Below, piece by piece: positions 42,876-52,172 of a stretch of 64,000 nucleotides of DNA. Numbering within the stretch: the stretch's first letter is position 1; every line of letters begins with the position of its first letter. A program made the position numbers and the translations under genes. A model generated the notes under the pieces. It was not told where the DNA came from and made no database searches. It saw nothing but the letters and a program-made list of their open reading frames with translations. This DNA comes from Ralstonia pickettii (GTDB lineage Bacteria; Pseudomonadota; Gammaproteobacteria; Burkholderiales; Burkholderiaceae): positions 682,001-746,000 of the forward strand of contig NZ_CP066771.1 of NCBI RefSeq assembly GCF_016466415.2, read 5' to 3'.

Positions 42876-43646
42876 ATGGCAGATATCGTGATTGTTGCGA
42901 GCGCGTTCGGCGCCGCTCAGGTGCGCGAGCAGGGGCATCACGCCTATGTTCCCCTGGCCGCTTCGGTCGGCGCAGCCGGCTTCGAGGTGCGGCGTGAATT
43001 GTTGCCCGCTGGGCTGGATGGCACGGTATCGGCTGACTTACTGGCTGCATTGGGCCGCCTGATGGCAGCGCATGGTCTGTGGGCGGTCTATTCCACGCCG
43101 GCCGCGCTGTACACGGACGTCGGCGCTCTGGACACGGTCGCTGTCCGAGGTGCGCTGGTTGAAGCGCAAACCTTGGGTGCGCGCATCGTGAAGTTCCAGC
43201 TTGGCGGCTTCGCTGGCGATGCATCGGCGGAGTTGCTAGCCCGACTCCTGCAAGGCTGGCGGGCACGGGTGCTGGTCGAGAACGGTCAGCAGGCGGTGGG
43301 CGGGTCGCTGTCGCAGTTCCAAGGCTTGTTCGGCGCATTGGAAGCGGCGGACGTGGCCGACATGCTCGGCATGACGTTCGACGTTGGCAACTGGGAGTGG
43401 GCTGGCGAAACGCCGCTCACGTGCGCGCAGGCGCTGGCCCCGTACGTCGAATACATCCATTGCAAGAGCGTCGCGGGCGAGGGCGCGCGTCGCTTTGCCG
43501 TGGCGCCTGCGGGCAACGATGCCCGATTCGCCGCTGTGCTGGCCGCGCTGCCCGGCGATGTACCGCGCGGCATCGAATTTCCGTTCAACGCGGTCGATCC
43601 CGCCGCGGACGCCCATCAACATGTCATGTGGCTCAAGGCCGCCTGA
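42876..43646 (+). CDS. kguE: Sugar phosphate isomerase/epimerase-like protein KguE
   Basis: 256 residues with a TIM-barrel AP-endonuclease-2-like fold: ARIVKFQLGGFAG, RVLVENGQQAVGGS, MLGMTFDVGNWEWAGE with metal-binding acidic residues, YVEYIHCKSVAGE and RGIEFPF. In Pseudomonas KguE is the first protein of the 2-ketogluconate pathway; its exact reaction is still unclear. ATG 42876 is chosen: an upstream in-frame extension would run through attR. First gene of kguE-K-T-D. Confidence 0.88.
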   Translation: MADIVIVASAFGAAQVREQGHHAYVPLAASVGAAGFEVRRELLPAGLDGTVSADLLAALGRLMAAHGLWAVYSTPAALYTDVGALDTVAVRGALVEAQTLGARIVKFQLGGFAGDASAELLARLLQGWRARVLVENGQQAVGGSLSQFQGLFGALEAADVADMLGMTFDVGNWEWAGETPLTCAQALAPYVEYIHCKSVAGEGARRFAVAPAGNDARFAAVLAALPGDVPRGIEFPFNAVDPAADAHQHVMWLKAA

Positions 43647-43675
43647 CGGTGACTCGACATCGAAGGAGCTGACGC

Positions 43676-44665
43676 ATGTCGCATACGTTGGATGTCATCA
43701 CCTACGGCGAAGCCATGGCGATGTTCGTGGCGACGGCGCCCGGGCCGCTCGCGCAGGCCACGCAGTTCACCAAGCGCATCGCAGGTGCCGATCTGAACGT
43801 CGCCGTGGGCTTGAGCCGCCTCGGTTTTCGCGTCGGCTATGTGAGCCGGGTGGGGCAGGATTCGTTTGGTGAATACGTGCTGGAAACGCTGGCACGCGAA
43901 CGGATCGACGCATCGTGTGTAGCGGTGGATCCGCAATATCCCACGGGCTTCCAACTGAAGGCGCGCGCCGACGAAGGCAGCGACCCGCGTGTCGAATACT
44001 TCCGTAAAGGCTCGGCCGCCAGCCGCCTCTCCCGCGCCGACTATGTCGCCGACTACGTGCTCAGCGCGCGCCATCTGCATCTGACGGGTGTGGCCCCCGC
44101 AATTTCAGCGTCGTCGTGTGAACTGGCGTTCCACCTTGCGCGAGAGATGCGTGCGGCCGGGGGGGCGATCTCCTTCGATCCGAACCTGCGCCCAACGCTG
44201 TGGCCGTCCGCCGCGGAGATGGTAAGCACGCTCAACGCGCTGGCGTCGCTTTCCGATTGGGTGCTGCCCGGCTTGGCCGAGGGGCAGCAACTGACCGGCT
44301 ATGACACCCCGGCCGATATCGCGCGCTTCTATCTCGATCAAGGTGCGCGAGGTGTGGCCATCAAGCTGGGTGCGGCCGGTGCGTACTACCGGACCGCCGA
44401 CGGAGCAGAAGGCATCGCCGACGGCGTGCGTGTAGCGCGCGTCGTCGACACAGTGGGCGCGGGCGACGGCTTTGCGGTGGGCGTTGTCAGCGCGCTGCTT
44501 GAAGGGCTGTCGCCCGATCTGGCTGTTGCGCGCGGCAACCGTATTGGCGCACTGGCGATCCAGGTGATCGGAGATTCCGAAGGCCTGCCGACGCGCGCCG
44601 CGCTCGAGGTGCTTGAACAAACGGCCCGCATGGCATGCGAGCCGGAACCCATTTCCAACGTGTAA
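43676..44665 (+). CDS. kguK: 2-ketogluconate kinase (PfkB family)
   Basis: 329 residues. PfkB signatures: the N-terminal DVITYGEAMAMFV, GADLNVAVGLSRLG, and DTVGAGDGFAVGVVSALL with the catalytic Asp. It phosphorylates 2-ketogluconate to 6-phospho-2-ketogluconate. By sequence alone 2-keto-3-deoxygluconate kinase is a close alternative, but the kguE/T/D context fits KguK. AAGGAG precedes ATG 43676, 29 bp after kguE. Confidence 0.88.
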   Translation: MSHTLDVITYGEAMAMFVATAPGPLAQATQFTKRIAGADLNVAVGLSRLGFRVGYVSRVGQDSFGEYVLETLARERIDASCVAVDPQYPTGFQLKARADEGSDPRVEYFRKGSAASRLSRADYVADYVLSARHLHLTGVAPAISASSCELAFHLAREMRAAGGAISFDPNLRPTLWPSAAEMVSTLNALASLSDWVLPGLAEGQQLTGYDTPADIARFYLDQGARGVAIKLGAAGAYYRTADGAEGIADGVRVARVVDTVGAGDGFAVGVVSALLEGLSPDLAVARGNRIGALAIQVIGDSEGLPTRAALEVLEQTARMACEPEPISNV

Positions 44666-44724
44666 CGCAGCGCTTCGACTGCCGCCCGTCACGGGCAACG
44701 CAAACCATCAAAGGAGACACGACC

Positions 44725-46005
44725 ATGGCAACGCAACTGGCCGCGCGGCGCTGGTGGATGATCATGCCGATCGTCTTTATCACCTACAGCCTGGCCTACC
44801 TCGATCGCGCGAACTATGGCTTCGCAGCGGCGGCCGGCATCAATCACGATCTGGGGATCAGCCAGGGGCTCTCGTCGTTGATTGGTGCGCTGTTCTTCCT
44901 CGGCTATTTCTTCTTCCAGATTCCCGGCGCGATCTACGCAGAACGCCGCAGCGTGAAGAAGCTCGTGTTCATCAGCCTCGTGCTGTGGGGCTTGTGCGCC
45001 GCGCTCACGGGCGTCGTGAGTGACATTCCAACGTTGATGGCGATCCGGTTTGTACTGGGTGTGGTCGAGGCGGCCGTCATGCCGGCGATGCTCATCTACA
45101 TCAGCAACTGGTTTACCAAGCACGAGCGTTCGCGCGCGAATACATTTCTGATTCTGGGCAATCCCGTGACCGTGCTCTGGATGTCGGTGGTATCGGGCTA
45201 CCTCGTGCGCGAGTTCGGCTGGCGCCATATGTTCATCGCCGAGGGCGTGCCCGCCATCATCTGGGCCGTGTGCTGGTGGTGCCTGGTGCAGGACAAGCCC
45301 GCGCAGGCGCCGTGGCTGAGCCCACAGGAAAAGCGCGACCTCGAACAGGCACTGGCTGCGGAGCAGGCGGCCATCAAGCCGATGCGCAACTATGGCGAGG
45401 CCTTCCGCTCGCCTGTCGTCATCAAGCTGTGCGCGCAGTACTTCTGCTGGAGCATCGGCGTCTATGGCTTCGTGCTGTGGCTACCGTCCATCGTGAAGAA
45501 CGGCTCGTCGCTTGGCATGGTCGAGACGGGCTGGCTGTCTGCGCTGCCGTATCTGGCGGCCACCATCGCGATGCTCGCGGCGTCGTGGGCGTCGGACAAG
45601 GTGGGGTCGCGGCGCGGTTTCGTCTGGCCGTTCCTGCTGGTGGGCGCTGCAGCGTTTGCTGCGTCGTTTGCACTCGGGTCAACGCATTTCTGGATGTCGT
45701 ATGTGCTGCTCGTGATTGCCGGCGCGGCGATGTATGCGCCGTATGGTCCGTTCTTCGCAATCGTGCCGGAGCTTCTGCCGAAGAACGTCGCCGGTGGCGC
45801 GATGGCGCTGATCAACAGCATGGGCGCCCTCGGTTCGTTTGTCGGCTCGTACTTCGTTGGCTACTTGAACGGTGCCACGGGCTCTCCGCTGGCGTCGTAC
45901 GCATTCATGAGCGCGGCGCTGTTGGCCGCCGTGGTGCTCACGCTCTGCGTCAAGCCGCAACCGCGTGATGCGTACACGCTCGCCCACCCTGTGCCTGGAA
46001 AATGA
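44725..46005 (+). CDS. kguT: 2-ketogluconate transporter KguT (MFS, anion:cation symporter type)
   Basis: 426 residues, 12 membrane helices, MFS family. Seen: [29 protein letters not shown] at the N-terminus, [23 protein letters not shown] (the helix 2-3 loop), [25 protein letters not shown], and [12 protein letters not shown] in the second half. It is in the ACS subfamily of sugar-acid carriers. AAAGGAG precedes ATG 44725. In the kgu operon it imports 2-ketogluconate. Confidence 0.88.
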   Translation: MATQLAARRWWMIMPIVFITYSLAYLDRANYGFAAAAGINHDLGISQGLSSLIGALFFLGYFFFQIPGAIYAERRSVKKLVFISLVLWGLCAALTGVVSDIPTLMAIRFVLGVVEAAVMPAMLIYISNWFTKHERSRANTFLILGNPVTVLWMSVVSGYLVREFGWRHMFIAEGVPAIIWAVCWWCLVQDKPAQAPWLSPQEKRDLEQALAAEQAAIKPMRNYGEAFRSPVVIKLCAQYFCWSIGVYGFVLWLPSIVKNGSSLGMVETGWLSALPYLAATIAMLAASWASDKVGSRRGFVWPFLLVGAAAFAASFALGSTHFWMSYVLLVIAGAAMYAPYGPFFAIVPELLPKNVAGGAMALINSMGALGSFVGSYFVGYLNGATGSPLASYAFMSAALLAAVVLTLCVKPQPRDAYTLAHPVPGK

Positions 46006-46009
46006 ACTG

Positions 46010-46984
46010 ATGAAACCGCTTGTCGTTGCCTACAAGCCTTTGCCCGACGATGTCACGGCTCAGTTGCGCGAGCATGTCGAACTCGTGCAGGTTGACGGTG
46101 CCGAGGCGTTGACCGAGGCGCTTACAAAGGCCGAGGGTGCGATCGGTGCGAGCCTGAAGATCACGCCCCAAATGCTCGACCACGCGCCCCGCCTCAAGGC
46201 GTGGTCTACGATCTCCGTCGGCTATGACAATTTCGATGTGCCCGATCTCACGCGTCGGGGCATCGTGCTGGCGCACACACCTGATGTGTTGACGGAGTCA
46301 ACTGCCGATACCGTGTTTTCGCTGATCCTCTCGTCTGCGCGGCGCGTTGTGGAACTGGCCGAGTGGGTCAGGGCCGGCAACTGGCAGCGCAGCATCGGAC
46401 CCGAGCTTTACGGCACGGATGTTCAGGGCAAGACGATTGGCATCGTCGGCCTGGGGCGGATCGGTGCGGCATTGGCCCGCCGTGCGGCGCACGGGTTTCG
46501 GATGCACGTGCTCTACACGAACCGGCATCCGCATCCCGAGGCCGAAGCGCAGTACGGCGCGCGCCGCGTGACGCTCGACACATTGCTGGCCGAAGCGGAT
46601 TTTGTTTGCCTGCAGGTGCCGCTGACGCCGGAAACGCAGCACCTGATCGGCGCGGCAGAACTGGCGAAGATGAAGCGCAGTGCGATTCTCATCAATGCAT
46701 CGCGTGGGGCCGTCGTCGACGAAGCAGCGCTCATCGATGCGTTGCGTAACGGGACGATACGCGGCGCGGGGCTCGATGTGTTCGAGCACGAACCGCTGCC
46801 GGCCAACTCGCCACTGCTGGCGATGAACAACGTGGTTGCACTACCCCATATCGGCTCCGCGACGCACGAGACGCGACACGCAATGGCCCGCTGCGCGGCT
46901 GACAACCTGATCAAGGCGCTGGTCGGTACGTTGCGTGAGAACCTAGTCAATCCACAGGTGCTGGAGCCCGCCCGCGCCTCATGA
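46010..46984 (+). CDS. kguD: 2-ketogluconate 6-phosphate reductase (D-2-hydroxyacid dehydrogenase)
   Basis: 324 residues. D-isomer 2-hydroxyacid dehydrogenase family with nucleotide site [18 protein letters not shown], the catalytic Arg ([14 protein letters not shown]), Glu (DVFEHEPLP) and His ([11 protein letters not shown]). A basic TNRH after the second strand favours NADPH. In the operon it reduces 6-phospho-2-ketogluconate to 6-phosphogluconate. It starts 4 bp after kguT. Confidence 0.88.
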   Translation: MKPLVVAYKPLPDDVTAQLREHVELVQVDGAEALTEALTKAEGAIGASLKITPQMLDHAPRLKAWSTISVGYDNFDVPDLTRRGIVLAHTPDVLTESTADTVFSLILSSARRVVELAEWVRAGNWQRSIGPELYGTDVQGKTIGIVGLGRIGAALARRAAHGFRMHVLYTNRHPHPEAEAQYGARRVTLDTLLAEADFVCLQVPLTPETQHLIGAAELAKMKRSAILINASRGAVVDEAALIDALRNGTIRGAGLDVFEHEPLPANSPLLAMNNVVALPHIGSATHETRHAMARCAADNLIKALVGTLRENLVNPQVLEPARAS

Positions 46985-47063
46985 GCCGAGTGCCGGGATT
47001 GCGCTATGATCCTCGCACTCCGGCTTCGGCCCCTCGGGCCGACGGCCTGCTCTGAAGCGCAAC

Positions 47064-48128
47064 GTGACTGATTTCCCATCCCCTTCCTCCCGCCCTGCGA
47101 CCATCACCGACGTGGCCCGCGAAGCGGGAACCGGCAAGACCAGTGTGTCCCGCTACCTGAATGGCGAGACGCAGGTCCTTTCCGAAGATTTGCGACAGCG
47201 CATCGAAGCCGCCATCCAGCGGTTGAACTACCGGCCCAACCAGATGGCGCGCGGTCTCAAGCGCGGCCGCAATCGCCTGCTCGGCATGTTGGTGGCCGAC
47301 CTGACCAATCCTTACACGATCGAAGTCCTGCAAGGCGTGGAGGCGGCCTGCCACGCGCTGGGCTACATGCCGCTCATCTGCCACGCCGCAAACGAGATCG
47401 AGATGGAGCGCCGGTTCGTGCAGTTGCTGACGACGTATCGGGTTGAAGGCCTGATCGTCAATGCGCTCGGCGCGGAAGAGGCCGTGTTGCGGCCGCTGCG
47501 GGGTGGCGGCATTCCGGCTGTGCTGGTGGATCGCACGGTAGAAGGGTTCGACGCCGACCTCGTGGGGCTCGATAACCGCGGCGCCGTCAGCTTGGGCGTG
47601 CAGCATTTGCTCGATCAAGGTTTCGATGCCATTCAGTTCATCGTGCAACCGTTTCAACAGGTCAGCTCGCGGCGCGAGCGTGAACGTGCATTCCGAGAGG
47701 CGATGGCAGCGCGAGGGCGGCCAGCGGAGCGAGCCGTTGTGCTTGACCCGAACGACGCCGCCTCGACTGAACGTGCGCTGGCCGAGATCGCCGCACGCAT
47801 CGATGCGGTGCACAGCCGCGGCGGAAAACGGCTGGCGCTGTTTGTTGCCAATGCGCCGGTGGCGCTCATCGTGGCGCGGCATCTGCGCACGCAGTTCGGC
47901 GCGGCGTGGCAGGAGCGTGCGGCGCTGTTGTCGATCGACGATCCGGAATGGGCGGAGTTGATCGGCATCACGACGATCCGGCAACCGACGTACGACATCG
48001 GTTACAAGGCCGTCGAGTTCGTGCATGAACGCATCGAGGGCGTGACCGGGGACGCCCGCGTCGTATTGCTGCCTGGTACGCTCGTCGAGCGTGCTTCGAC
48101 GATGCATGTTATTGAGGCTGCGTCATGA
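47064..48128 (+). CDS. ptxS: LacI-family regulator of ketogluconate use (PtxS-like)
   Basis: 354 residues. The N-terminal HTH ATITDVAREAGTGKTSVSRYLNGE and hinge region NYRPNQMARGLKRGRNRLLG are LacI-family; the C-terminal part is a periplasmic-binding-protein-like sensor (LGMLVADLTNPYTIEVLQGVEAAC, VDRTVEGFDADLVGLDN). The GTG at 47064 has no strong ribosome site; it is accepted because TITDVA lies 12 codons further. It follows kguD by 80 bp. The kguE palindrome supports PtxS identity. Confidence 0.82.
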   Translation: MTDFPSPSSRPATITDVAREAGTGKTSVSRYLNGETQVLSEDLRQRIEAAIQRLNYRPNQMARGLKRGRNRLLGMLVADLTNPYTIEVLQGVEAACHALGYMPLICHAANEIEMERRFVQLLTTYRVEGLIVNALGAEEAVLRPLRGGGIPAVLVDRTVEGFDADLVGLDNRGAVSLGVQHLLDQGFDAIQFIVQPFQQVSSRRERERAFREAMAARGRPAERAVVLDPNDAASTERALAEIAARIDAVHSRGGKRLALFVANAPVALIVARHLRTQFGAAWQERAALLSIDDPEWAELIGITTIRQPTYDIGYKAVEFVHERIEGVTGDARVVLLPGTLVERASTMHVIEAAS

Positions 48129-48610
48129 CGTTGCGTCTCTACCTCGCCGGGCCGGATGTTTTCCGGCCCGAGTCCATCGCGCACGGCGAAGCCCTTAAGG
48201 CGCTGTGCGCGGAGTTCGGCTTCATCGGTCTGTATCCGCTCGACAACGCGATCGCCCCACAGGCCGACGGCCCTGCCACTGCTGAGGAGATCTATCGCCA
48301 GAACATCGCGCTGATCGATTTAGCTGACGCCGTGCTGGCCAACGTAGCGGACTTCCGGGGCCACGAGCCCGATTCCGGCACGTGCTTCGAAATCGGTTAC
48401 GCCATCGCCCGCGGCAAAGACGTGTGGTGCTATCACGTGCCCGCCGCGCCGCTCCTGGCGCAGGTGCCGAACACCAACGGCAACGATGCCGACGGCTGGG
48501 CCGTGGAAGATTTCGGCCTGCCGCGCAACCTCATGATCGCTTGCAGTTGTCACCTCGTCGTGGGCGATGCGCGCGCGTGCCTCGAGCGCATGCGCGTGCA
48601 CTACGCATAG
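48125..48610 (+). CDS. Nucleoside 2-deoxyribosyltransferase-family protein
   Basis: 161 residues. MTLRLYLAGPDVFRPES, DLADAVLANVADFRGHEPDSGTCFEIGYAIARGKDVW carries the typical NDT motifs: LAGPD, the Asp in ADFRG.EPDSG and catalytic Glu in FEIGYA. Such enzymes exchange or hydrolyse the deoxyribose-base bond. Its stop-start overlap with ptxS (ATGA, 48125-48128) links it to the kgu transcript, perhaps only by position. Substrate unknown. Confidence 0.85.
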   Translation: MTLRLYLAGPDVFRPESIAHGEALKALCAEFGFIGLYPLDNAIAPQADGPATAEEIYRQNIALIDLADAVLANVADFRGHEPDSGTCFEIGYAIARGKDVWCYHVPAAPLLAQVPNTNGNDADGWAVEDFGLPRNLMIACSCHLVVGDARACLERMRVHYA

Positions 48611-48711
48611 TCGCGCGCTGGATATGCGTATGCGGATTGCTTCCTTCAAGGCGGTCGGGGCCATCCGTATAGTGCCTGCACCGGATGGCGTCTCCGACGC
48701 GAGGCAAGCGC

Positions 48712-49884
48712 ATGAAGCTCGACGATCTGCATCAACTCCCCGACCTTACGCATCTGCTGGCTGAGTTGGCGGCAACCGCAGCGCAGCGTGACCAGCACGG
48801 CGGCCATGCCGCGCACGAGAAAGCTGCGATTGCGCGAGCGGGCCTGCTGCCCCTGGTGATCCCCACGCAATACGGCGGAAGCGGCGTCAGTTGGGCCGAT
48901 GCCTTTGCCGCAGTGCGCGCCATCGCCGCGGTCGACAGCTCCCTTGGGCACCTGCTCGCCTTCCAGTATCTGCAAACCGCAACCGTCTATCTGTACGGCT
49001 CCGACGCGCAACGCGAACGCTTCCTGCGTCCGACCGCTGAGCTGGGGTGGTGGTGGGGCAACGCTGTCAATCCGCTCGATCATCGACTGCGTGCGCAGCG
49101 CTCGGGCAGCGGTTGGCTGCTCGATGGCGAAAAGGGTTTCTGTTCCGGCACGCTCGGCTCCGACGTGATGGTCGTGTCTGCCCACGATGCGGCCAGCGGC
49201 AACCCCGTTGTCGCAGTGGTGCCGACCGCGCGCTACGGCATCACGGTGCGGGATGACTGGCATCCGATCGGGCAGCGCCAGACCGACAGCGCGTCTGTGC
49301 AATTCCGGCACGTGCAGGTCAGCGAAGACGAAGTGCTGGTCCGCCCCGAGGCCGTCCTCACGCCATATCAAACGTTGCGTTCCTGTATCGCGCAGAACGT
49401 ACTGGTCAATCTCTACACGGGCATTGCGGCAGGCGCGCTGGACGAGGCCCGCAAGCACACGCTGCAATCGTCACGGCCGTGGATTACATCGGGTGTGGAG
49501 CGCGCGGCGGACGATCCTTACCAAATTCACCGCTTTGGCGAGATGCGCGTGCAATGGCTGGCTGCAGAAGCGCTGGCCGATCGCGCCATCCAGCGGTTGG
49601 ACCGCGCTTGGCGCAAAGGCGCTGCGCTCAGCGCCGAGGAGCGTGCCGAAGTGTCGCTCGCTACGGCCGAAGCCAAGGTATTGGCACATCGTGCCGCGTT
49701 GTTCGTCGCCCAGGAATTGTTCGAGGCGACGGGCGCACGCTCGACCAAGGCGGCGCTCGCGCTGGACCGCTTCTGGCGCAACGCGCGCACGCATACGCTG
49801 CACGACCCGCTCGACTACAAGCTGCGCGCCATCGGCCGCTACGCGCTGGAAGGCATCCTGCCCGACGCCACCATCTACGGCTGA
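48712..49884 (+). CDS. Acyl-CoA-dehydrogenase-fold flavoprotein, SfnB/DszC-like
   Basis: 390 residues with the acyl-CoA dehydrogenase fold: GLLPLVIPTQYGGSGVSW, LGHLLAFQYLQ, WLLDGEKGFCSGTLGSD, RQTDSASVQFRHVQVSEDEVLV and the C-terminal DPLDYKLRAIGRYALEG. This subtype (no catalytic Glu in the ACAD position) includes SfnB and DszC monooxygenases for organosulfur compounds. It precedes a TauD-like dioxygenase, which fits sulfur scavenging. The preferred start ATG 48712 has GAGGCAAG upstream. Confidence 0.8.
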   Translation: MKLDDLHQLPDLTHLLAELAATAAQRDQHGGHAAHEKAAIARAGLLPLVIPTQYGGSGVSWADAFAAVRAIAAVDSSLGHLLAFQYLQTATVYLYGSDAQRERFLRPTAELGWWWGNAVNPLDHRLRAQRSGSGWLLDGEKGFCSGTLGSDVMVVSAHDAASGNPVVAVVPTARYGITVRDDWHPIGQRQTDSASVQFRHVQVSEDEVLVRPEAVLTPYQTLRSCIAQNVLVNLYTGIAAGALDEARKHTLQSSRPWITSGVERAADDPYQIHRFGEMRVQWLAAEALADRAIQRLDRAWRKGAALSAEERAEVSLATAEAKVLAHRAALFVAQELFEATGARSTKAALALDRFWRNARTHTLHDPLDYKLRAIGRYALEGILPDATIYG

Positions 49885-49973
49885 ACGCCTATCGATCTGC
49901 GCATTCCTTCGTTGGCACACGACTGCGGCGGGCGGTGTAATGTGAAATTCGTCTATTGCCGCGCGCTTACATC

Positions 49974-50888
49974 ATGTCCGACGCCGTTGTTGCCGCCGTT
50001 GTTGCCACGGATGCTCCTGCCGTCCACACAGCCCGCTTCCACATTCGCCGCTTGCCCGACGCGCCGCTTGGCGCAGAGGTTCTCGGCCTGGGCGATGCAT
50101 CCGACTTGTCTGACGCGGATATCGCCGCCATCCGCCAAGCGTGGCTCGCGCATGACGGCCTGCTCGTTTTCCGTGACGTCGAATTCACGCCGCAGGCGCA
50201 AGTGGCCTTCAGCCGCCGCTTCGGCCCGCAGCAGGTGCATGTGCTGAACCAGTTTCATCTGAGCGGCTATCCGGAAATCCTGGTCGTTTCCAACGTCGTT
50301 GAGAACGGTAAGCCGATCGGCCTGGGCGATGCAGGGCGGGATTGGCATTCAGATCTTTCGTACAAGCCGCTGCCGAGCCTCGGTTCGATGCTGCTCACGC
50401 GCGAGTTGCCGGAAGAGGGCGGCGACACGTTGTTCGCCAACATGGTGCGCGCCTACGAAACGCTGCCGGCTGATCTCAAGCGCATCATCGAAGGCCGCCG
50501 TGCGGTGCATTCGTATGTGTACCGCTATGAGCGACTGCGCGCGCTGTCGACCTGGCGTCCGCCGCTCACGCAAGCGCAGCGCGACGCCGTGCCGCCGGTC
50601 GATCACCCCGTTGTGCGCACGCATCCGGAAACCGGCAAACGTGCGCTCTTCGTCAACGAAGGCTTCACCTCGCACATCATCGGCTTGCCGGAAGACGAAA
50701 GCACCAGCGTGCTGGAGCAGCTCTTCGCCCACAGCATCCGCGCCGACAACGTCTACACGCACCGCTGGTGCCCCGGTGACATGCTGTTCTGGGATAACCG
50801 CTCCACCATCCACTTCGCGCCGGGCTGCCCAGACAAGTATCGGCGCACGCTGCATCGCACGACCATCGAAGGCGACGTGCCGGCTTAG
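49974..50888 (+). CDS. TauD/TfdA-family Fe(II)/2-oxoglutarate dioxygenase
   Basis: 304 residues. The facial triad HxD...H is visible: GRDWHSDLSY and STIHFAPG, with the 2-oxoglutarate Arg in RRTLHRTTIEG. N-terminal ADIAAIRQAWLAHDGLLVFRDVEFTPQAQVAFSRRFG is family-typical. TauD-type enzymes release sulfite from sulfonates; TfdA-like substrates are also possible. It lies 89 bp after the SfnB-like gene. ATG 49974 preferred over one six codons earlier. Confidence 0.82.
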   Translation: MSDAVVAAVVATDAPAVHTARFHIRRLPDAPLGAEVLGLGDASDLSDADIAAIRQAWLAHDGLLVFRDVEFTPQAQVAFSRRFGPQQVHVLNQFHLSGYPEILVVSNVVENGKPIGLGDAGRDWHSDLSYKPLPSLGSMLLTRELPEEGGDTLFANMVRAYETLPADLKRIIEGRRAVHSYVYRYERLRALSTWRPPLTQAQRDAVPPVDHPVVRTHPETGKRALFVNEGFTSHIIGLPEDESTSVLEQLFAHSIRADNVYTHRWCPGDMLFWDNRSTIHFAPGCPDKYRRTLHRTTIEGDVPA

Positions 50889-50899
50889 GCGCTGTTCGT

Positions 50900-51361
50900 C
50901 TACAGCCCGGCCTCGGCCAGGCGAGCGTCAATACTTGTCAGCGTCAACGTCTGCGCAAACAACCGCGTGAGCGATTGGCTCGCATACTGGGGCATCTCGT
51001 CCGCAGTGGTCCAGCGGTACGCATCCATCTCCGGGATGAGCCGGCCGCTGTAGTAGCTGTTGAACATCGACGTGCACGTCAGCGTGTCGAGTGCGACTTC
51101 GGCGCGGCGCAGGCGCGTGGCGAACAAGTGCAGCTCTTTGTCACGGCGATAGGGGAAACGGCCAAGTTCGATCAGTGCATGGCTGTCGAGCACCAGGCCG
51201 GTTTCCTCGCGCGTCTCGCGCAGGGCGGTGTCGCGGTGGTTCTCGGCCGGGTCGGGCGCGCCTTTGGGGATGTCCCAGTGGCGCGTCTCGGTTGCGTGCG
51301 CGAGGAGCACATCGCCATCTTCGTTGAGCAGCACCAGGCCGCAGGACAGGGCGATCGGCAT
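50900..51361 (-). CDS. Nudix hydrolase
   Basis: 153 residues. The Nudix box GAPDPAENHRDTALRETREETGL matches GX5EX7REUXEEXGU. The N-terminal SCGLVLLNEDGDVLLAHATETRHWDIPKG is typical of small RppH/MutT-like Nudix proteins that use diphosphate-linked nucleosides. It starts 1 bp after the FetB-like stop on the same strand. Substrate unknown. Confidence 0.9.
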   Translation of the reverse strand: MPIALSCGLVLLNEDGDVLLAHATETRHWDIPKGAPDPAENHRDTALRETREETGLVLDSHALIELGRFPYRRDKELHLFATRLRRAEVALDTLTCTSMFNSYYSGRLIPEMDAYRWTTADEMPQYASQSLTRLFAQTLTLTSIDARLAEAGL

Positions 51362-51362
51362 G

Positions 51363-52172
51363 CTATTTCGCTCCGCCGATTTGTGTGATGCGTGCAGTCA
51401 GCAACTGGTGCTCACGGCTGAACAGCCGGCGATAGGCCAGCAGCACGGCCGCAACCGTCCCCAGCCCGGAAGCTGCCGCCAGCAGGAACATGATGACGAT
51501 CTGGTAGCGCACGGCCTCCAGCGGTGACTGCCCGGCCAGCACCTGGCCCGTCATCATGCCGGGCAGGCTCACCACGCCCACCACGGTCATCTGGTTGATG
51601 ATCGGTGTCATCCCGGCGCGCACGGCCGTTCGCGCTGCGTTGCGCGCCGCTTCCCAGCGCGTGCCGCCGAGCGCAAGAATCGTCTCCACTTGGTCGCGCG
51701 TGGCAGTCAGCTCACCGGTCATGCGCTCGAGCGCCAGGCCTACGCCGGTGAGCGTGTTGCCAAGAATCATCCCCATGATCGGGATGGCGTATTGCGGCTC
51801 ATACCACGGGCGCGCATGCAGCACGGCCACCAGCCCGATCGCGCCGATCAGCCATGTGCTGCCGAAAACCGACAACGTACCGTCCAGCCGCAAGCCCGTG
51901 TAACTGCGCGCGCCGCGGCTGCCGGTTGCGTGCCCCGCAATCAGCGTCATGACAGCCACGATGCCCAGCACTACCGCCCAATGCGCGTGGGCGAATACCC
52001 ATTCGAGCACGAAGCCCACCGCCAGCAACTGCACCACGGTGCGCACGGCCGCCCACGCCAGACGCCGCTCGAGCCCAAGCCCCAGTCCAACGGACAGTGC
52101 GCCATTCACGAGGATCAGTGCAGCCGCAATACCGACCTGCCAGGCGGAAAGGGAGAGGTCCTGGCCGTTCAT
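51363..52172 (-). CDS. fetB: FetB-like ABC transporter permease (UPF0014 family)
   Basis: 269 residues, about seven membrane helices, with the family's hallmark LGNTLTGVGLALERMTGEL and ILALGGTRWEAARNAARTAVRAGMTPIINQMTVVGVVSLPGMMTGQVLAGQSPLEAVRYQI. E. coli FetAB exports iron and helps survive peroxide stress. The start at 52172 overlaps the end of the ATPase gene by 4 bp. The upstream in-frame codons belong to that gene. Confidence 0.88.
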   Translation of the reverse strand: MNGQDLSLSAWQVGIAAALILVNGALSVGLGLGLERRLAWAAVRTVVQLLAVGFVLEWVFAHAHWAVVLGIVAVMTLIAGHATGSRGARSYTGLRLDGTLSVFGSTWLIGAIGLVAVLHARPWYEPQYAIPIMGMILGNTLTGVGLALERMTGELTATRDQVETILALGGTRWEAARNAARTAVRAGMTPIINQMTVVGVVSLPGMMTGQVLAGQSPLEAVRYQIVIMFLLAAASGLGTVAAVLLAYRRLFSREHQLLTARITQIGGAK

